Assembly (NCBI GenBank): GCA_002633005.1
Contig: NMRA01000313.1
Coordinates: 454,518-518,517 of the forward strand
Direction of reading: 5' to 3'
Length of the DNA: 64,000 bases
Source: Phoronis australis
Lineage: Eukaryota > Phoronida > Phoronidae
Below, piece after piece: positions 62,701 through 64,000 of the stretch; position 1 is the stretch's first letter; every line of letters begins with the position of its first letter. Position numbers and translations under genes: made by a program. The notes below the pieces were generated by a model. That model saw only the letters and a list, made by a program, of their open reading frames with translations, had not been told where the DNA came from and ran no database searches.

Positions 62701-62868
62701 ACACTGTACTCCAGACACTTCTCCTTTGGCTAAAGGAGTGGGTACGCCAACAGGGCGCGCTGCTGCAGATGGGTCCAGGAGTTCTCCCATCATGTAGTGC
62801 TTGCCTGTCGAGGTGATACGCACGGTCACCATCTTACCCATAAGGTCATCCATCTTTGGCACTAACAC
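62701..62868 (-). CDS. CDKAL1: CDKAL1 exon, TRAM domain body
   Basis: This 168-base exon encodes 56 residues, in phase 0 at both ends. It opens with VLVPKMDDLMGKMVTV, continues with an ITSTGKHYMMGELL strand pair typical of the TRAM beta-barrel that binds tRNA, and ends in PLAKGEVSGVQC. The segment PLAKGEVSG is characteristic of animal CDKAL1 just before the membrane anchor. The donor is TGT/gtaagt at 62700. Reading through that donor reaches a stop after about 20 codons, so the open frame extending to 62638 is intron read-through and not coding. The acceptor is ttcgcag next to 62868. Confidence 0.9.
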
Positions 62869-63416
62869 CTGCGAACAAAGGGAAGATCAAACTACCTCTG
62901 ATGTCAATACGGAGTACAGGCATGGTTACGTGCAAGTTTAATACTAGGTTCACATGAGTGGTGAAAATTCCATGTTTTCAGTGCCAATAACATCCAGCAT
63001 TTTAACATGACAGATGTAGTGTCCACACAGTACCAATAGTAAATCAGTTTCCTCAGCACCCAAATTGCTTTTAATAGAAACAAATTCGTCCACTGCAATA
63101 ATTAGTAATCACTGCAACAATAAACACAGGCCTACTTCCTGTGTGCATGTAGGCGTCCTGGCTACAAAAGTGTAGGCCGAAATGCGAGCAGTTTTGGAGT
63201 AACTCAAACTGCTGGAAAAAGAGACATTTGCTATCCTTCACATTACTGGCATTTTCACTACTTGCTAAACTGCAAACAAAATAAGTATTAACCAGTTTGT
63301 GAATGGGGCATGTAAGAAAATCTGAAGACAAGGATTTTCCTATTTTTTTTGCTAGATACATCAACAAATCATAATATACAGTACAAACCAAATGTATTCA
63401 GACAAAATGACCCTAT

Positions 63417-63500
63417 ATTCCCTGTCATGATGGCTGGGCATTAGCCGAATTCACCATCAGAGTTGTCTCCCCTTGTGACCGAGAATGAAGAGGAATGCGT
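63417..63500. repeat. dispersed repeat copy 2
   Basis: Carries CCTGTCATGATGGCTGGGCA and a 3' part alignable with 17475-17562. Confidence 0.75.
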
Positions 63501-63620
63501 TCCACTACATTAAAACACATTACTGAGACTAACACACATACATATTAAAGAGTACGTGTGTATGATGCGTTTCATGATACAAAAGGTGTCACTGAAAGTC
63601 TCGAGCAAAATACTACCAAC

Positions 63621-63704
63621 CTGATCATAGGCTTTGTTGTGTCCAACAAAATACTGCTTGTCATGTGACACCTCTGTAACCAATACAGACTGAACCTGAC
63701 CGAG
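63621..63704 (-). CDS. CDKAL1: CDKAL1 exon, start of TRAM domain region
   Basis: This 84-base exon encodes 28 residues beginning LGQVQSVLVTEVSHDKQ and ending AYDQ. It is flanked by an acceptor (ttttcag, plus-strand ctgaaaa at 63705) and a donor (CAG/gttggt). The pattern VLVTE.S.D...FVGHN..Y.Q is the junction between the radical-SAM core and the TRAM domain in CDKAL1 and its archaeal relatives. It joins the next exon in phase 0, giving ...YDQ-VLVPK..., the expected order for the family. The donor gttggt is weaker than the consensus, but the protein match makes the boundary credible. Confidence 0.85.
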
Positions 63705-64000
63705 CTGAAAACAAAATGTGTACTTACATTAGTACCAAACAGGGCAATTCTGAAATATGCTGAAATATGAAAACAAAGGTCACACAGAAGCAACACTGCT
63801 GTTAAGGACAAAAATATTTGGATAAATAAAGATAGGAATTCAGAGAGGCTTGGGTTACTTAATCTTCCCATGTATGCAAAATGCACCCAACATCGACACG
63901 GTGACATTTATCAAATAAACTTAAACAAGCTGGAATAAAATTTGGCTTTGTGCACAACGATGTCTTAACATTTTTGAGCACCACAGTAATGAGGCTATTA

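Larger units (their letters stand above)
61666..63620. other. CDKAL1 introns
   Basis: Introns 61666-62700 and 62869-63620 (plus 63705-64000 at the edge). The second contains the dispersed repeat at 63417-63500. No other feature. Confidence 0.6.
61534..64000 (-). other. CDKAL1: CDKAL1 gene, 3' part (continues beyond right edge)
   Basis: The gene runs leftward and only its last three coding exons are in the window: 63621-63704, 62701-62868 and 61534-61665. All exon junctions are phase 0 and together give 127 residues to the stop. CDKAL1 is the animal radical-SAM methylthiotransferase that converts t6A at position 37 of tRNA-Lys(UUU) to ms2t6A. Its usual order is an N-terminal UPF0004 domain, a radical-SAM core, a TRAM domain and a C-terminal ER tail anchor. 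Only the TRAM region and the anchor are seen here; the Fe-S domains must lie to the right. The identification rests on remembered family features (LVTE.S, a GHNK-type segment, GKH.M.G, PLAKGEVSG and a terminal hydrophobic helix). Confidence 0.85.

Overview
This window looks like nuclear DNA of an animal, most likely an invertebrate. It is AT-rich, has very low gene density, and has short coding exons (roughly 30-260 bases) with GT/AG boundaries separated by kilobase introns. It also carries many short inverted-repeat elements, a minisatellite and a CTCF-motif-like tandem array. There is one ambiguous base (N at 14120). I cannot name the species. No bacterial genes, CRISPR arrays, rRNA or tRNA genes were seen.

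Three genes can be supported, all on the minus strand and so read from right to left. (1) At the right end are the last three coding exons of CDKAL1, the tRNA methylthiotransferase: exons 63621-63704, 62701-62868 and 61534-61665. They encode the TRAM domain region and a C-terminal membrane anchor, and their reading phases join perfectly. (2) From about 58.2 kb down to 32.6 kb lies an unrecognised gene ('gene B'). It is rebuilt from a chain of short exons whose splice sites and phases mostly agree: 57910-57981, 57138-57204, 53620-53759, 53309-53340, 47626-47720, 45755-45799, 44862-45123, 39246-39335, 39121-39163, 34917-34963, then a gap, then 33735-33776 and 32643-32665 with a stop. (3) From 30737 to 2457 lies a second unrecognised gene ('gene C'). 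It has a clear start exon (30571-30737) and phase-compatible exons 25410-25557, 22087-22245, 9962-10164, 6133-6288 and 2457-2602 (stop). Its C-terminal third is Ser/Arg/Asn-rich and ends in a basic helix. At least one exon between 30.6 and 25.6 kb is not resolved. An alternative hydrophobic last exon at 18754-18907 also fits the phase.

Between the exons: a 39-bp tandem repeat (1081-1240), a foldback element (3374-3687), plus-strand coding-like fragments (5.3-6.8 kb), a minisatellite (13.3-13.8 kb), and a pair of 140-bp inverted-repeat elements (25040-25181 and 48682-48820). Further along are a tandem array with a CTCF-core-like motif about every 145 bp (about 37.1-38.7 kb, with diverged relatives at 26.9-29.6 kb), a 531-bp inverted-repeat element (50949-51479), another at 54871-55386, a GC-rich insertion (59.25-59.57 kb) and a small CAG...CTG element (60637-60792).

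Exon boundaries come from reading splice signals and checking phase by eye. They are hypotheses until RNA or homology data confirm them. Genes B and C have no function assigned here because I do not recognise them.
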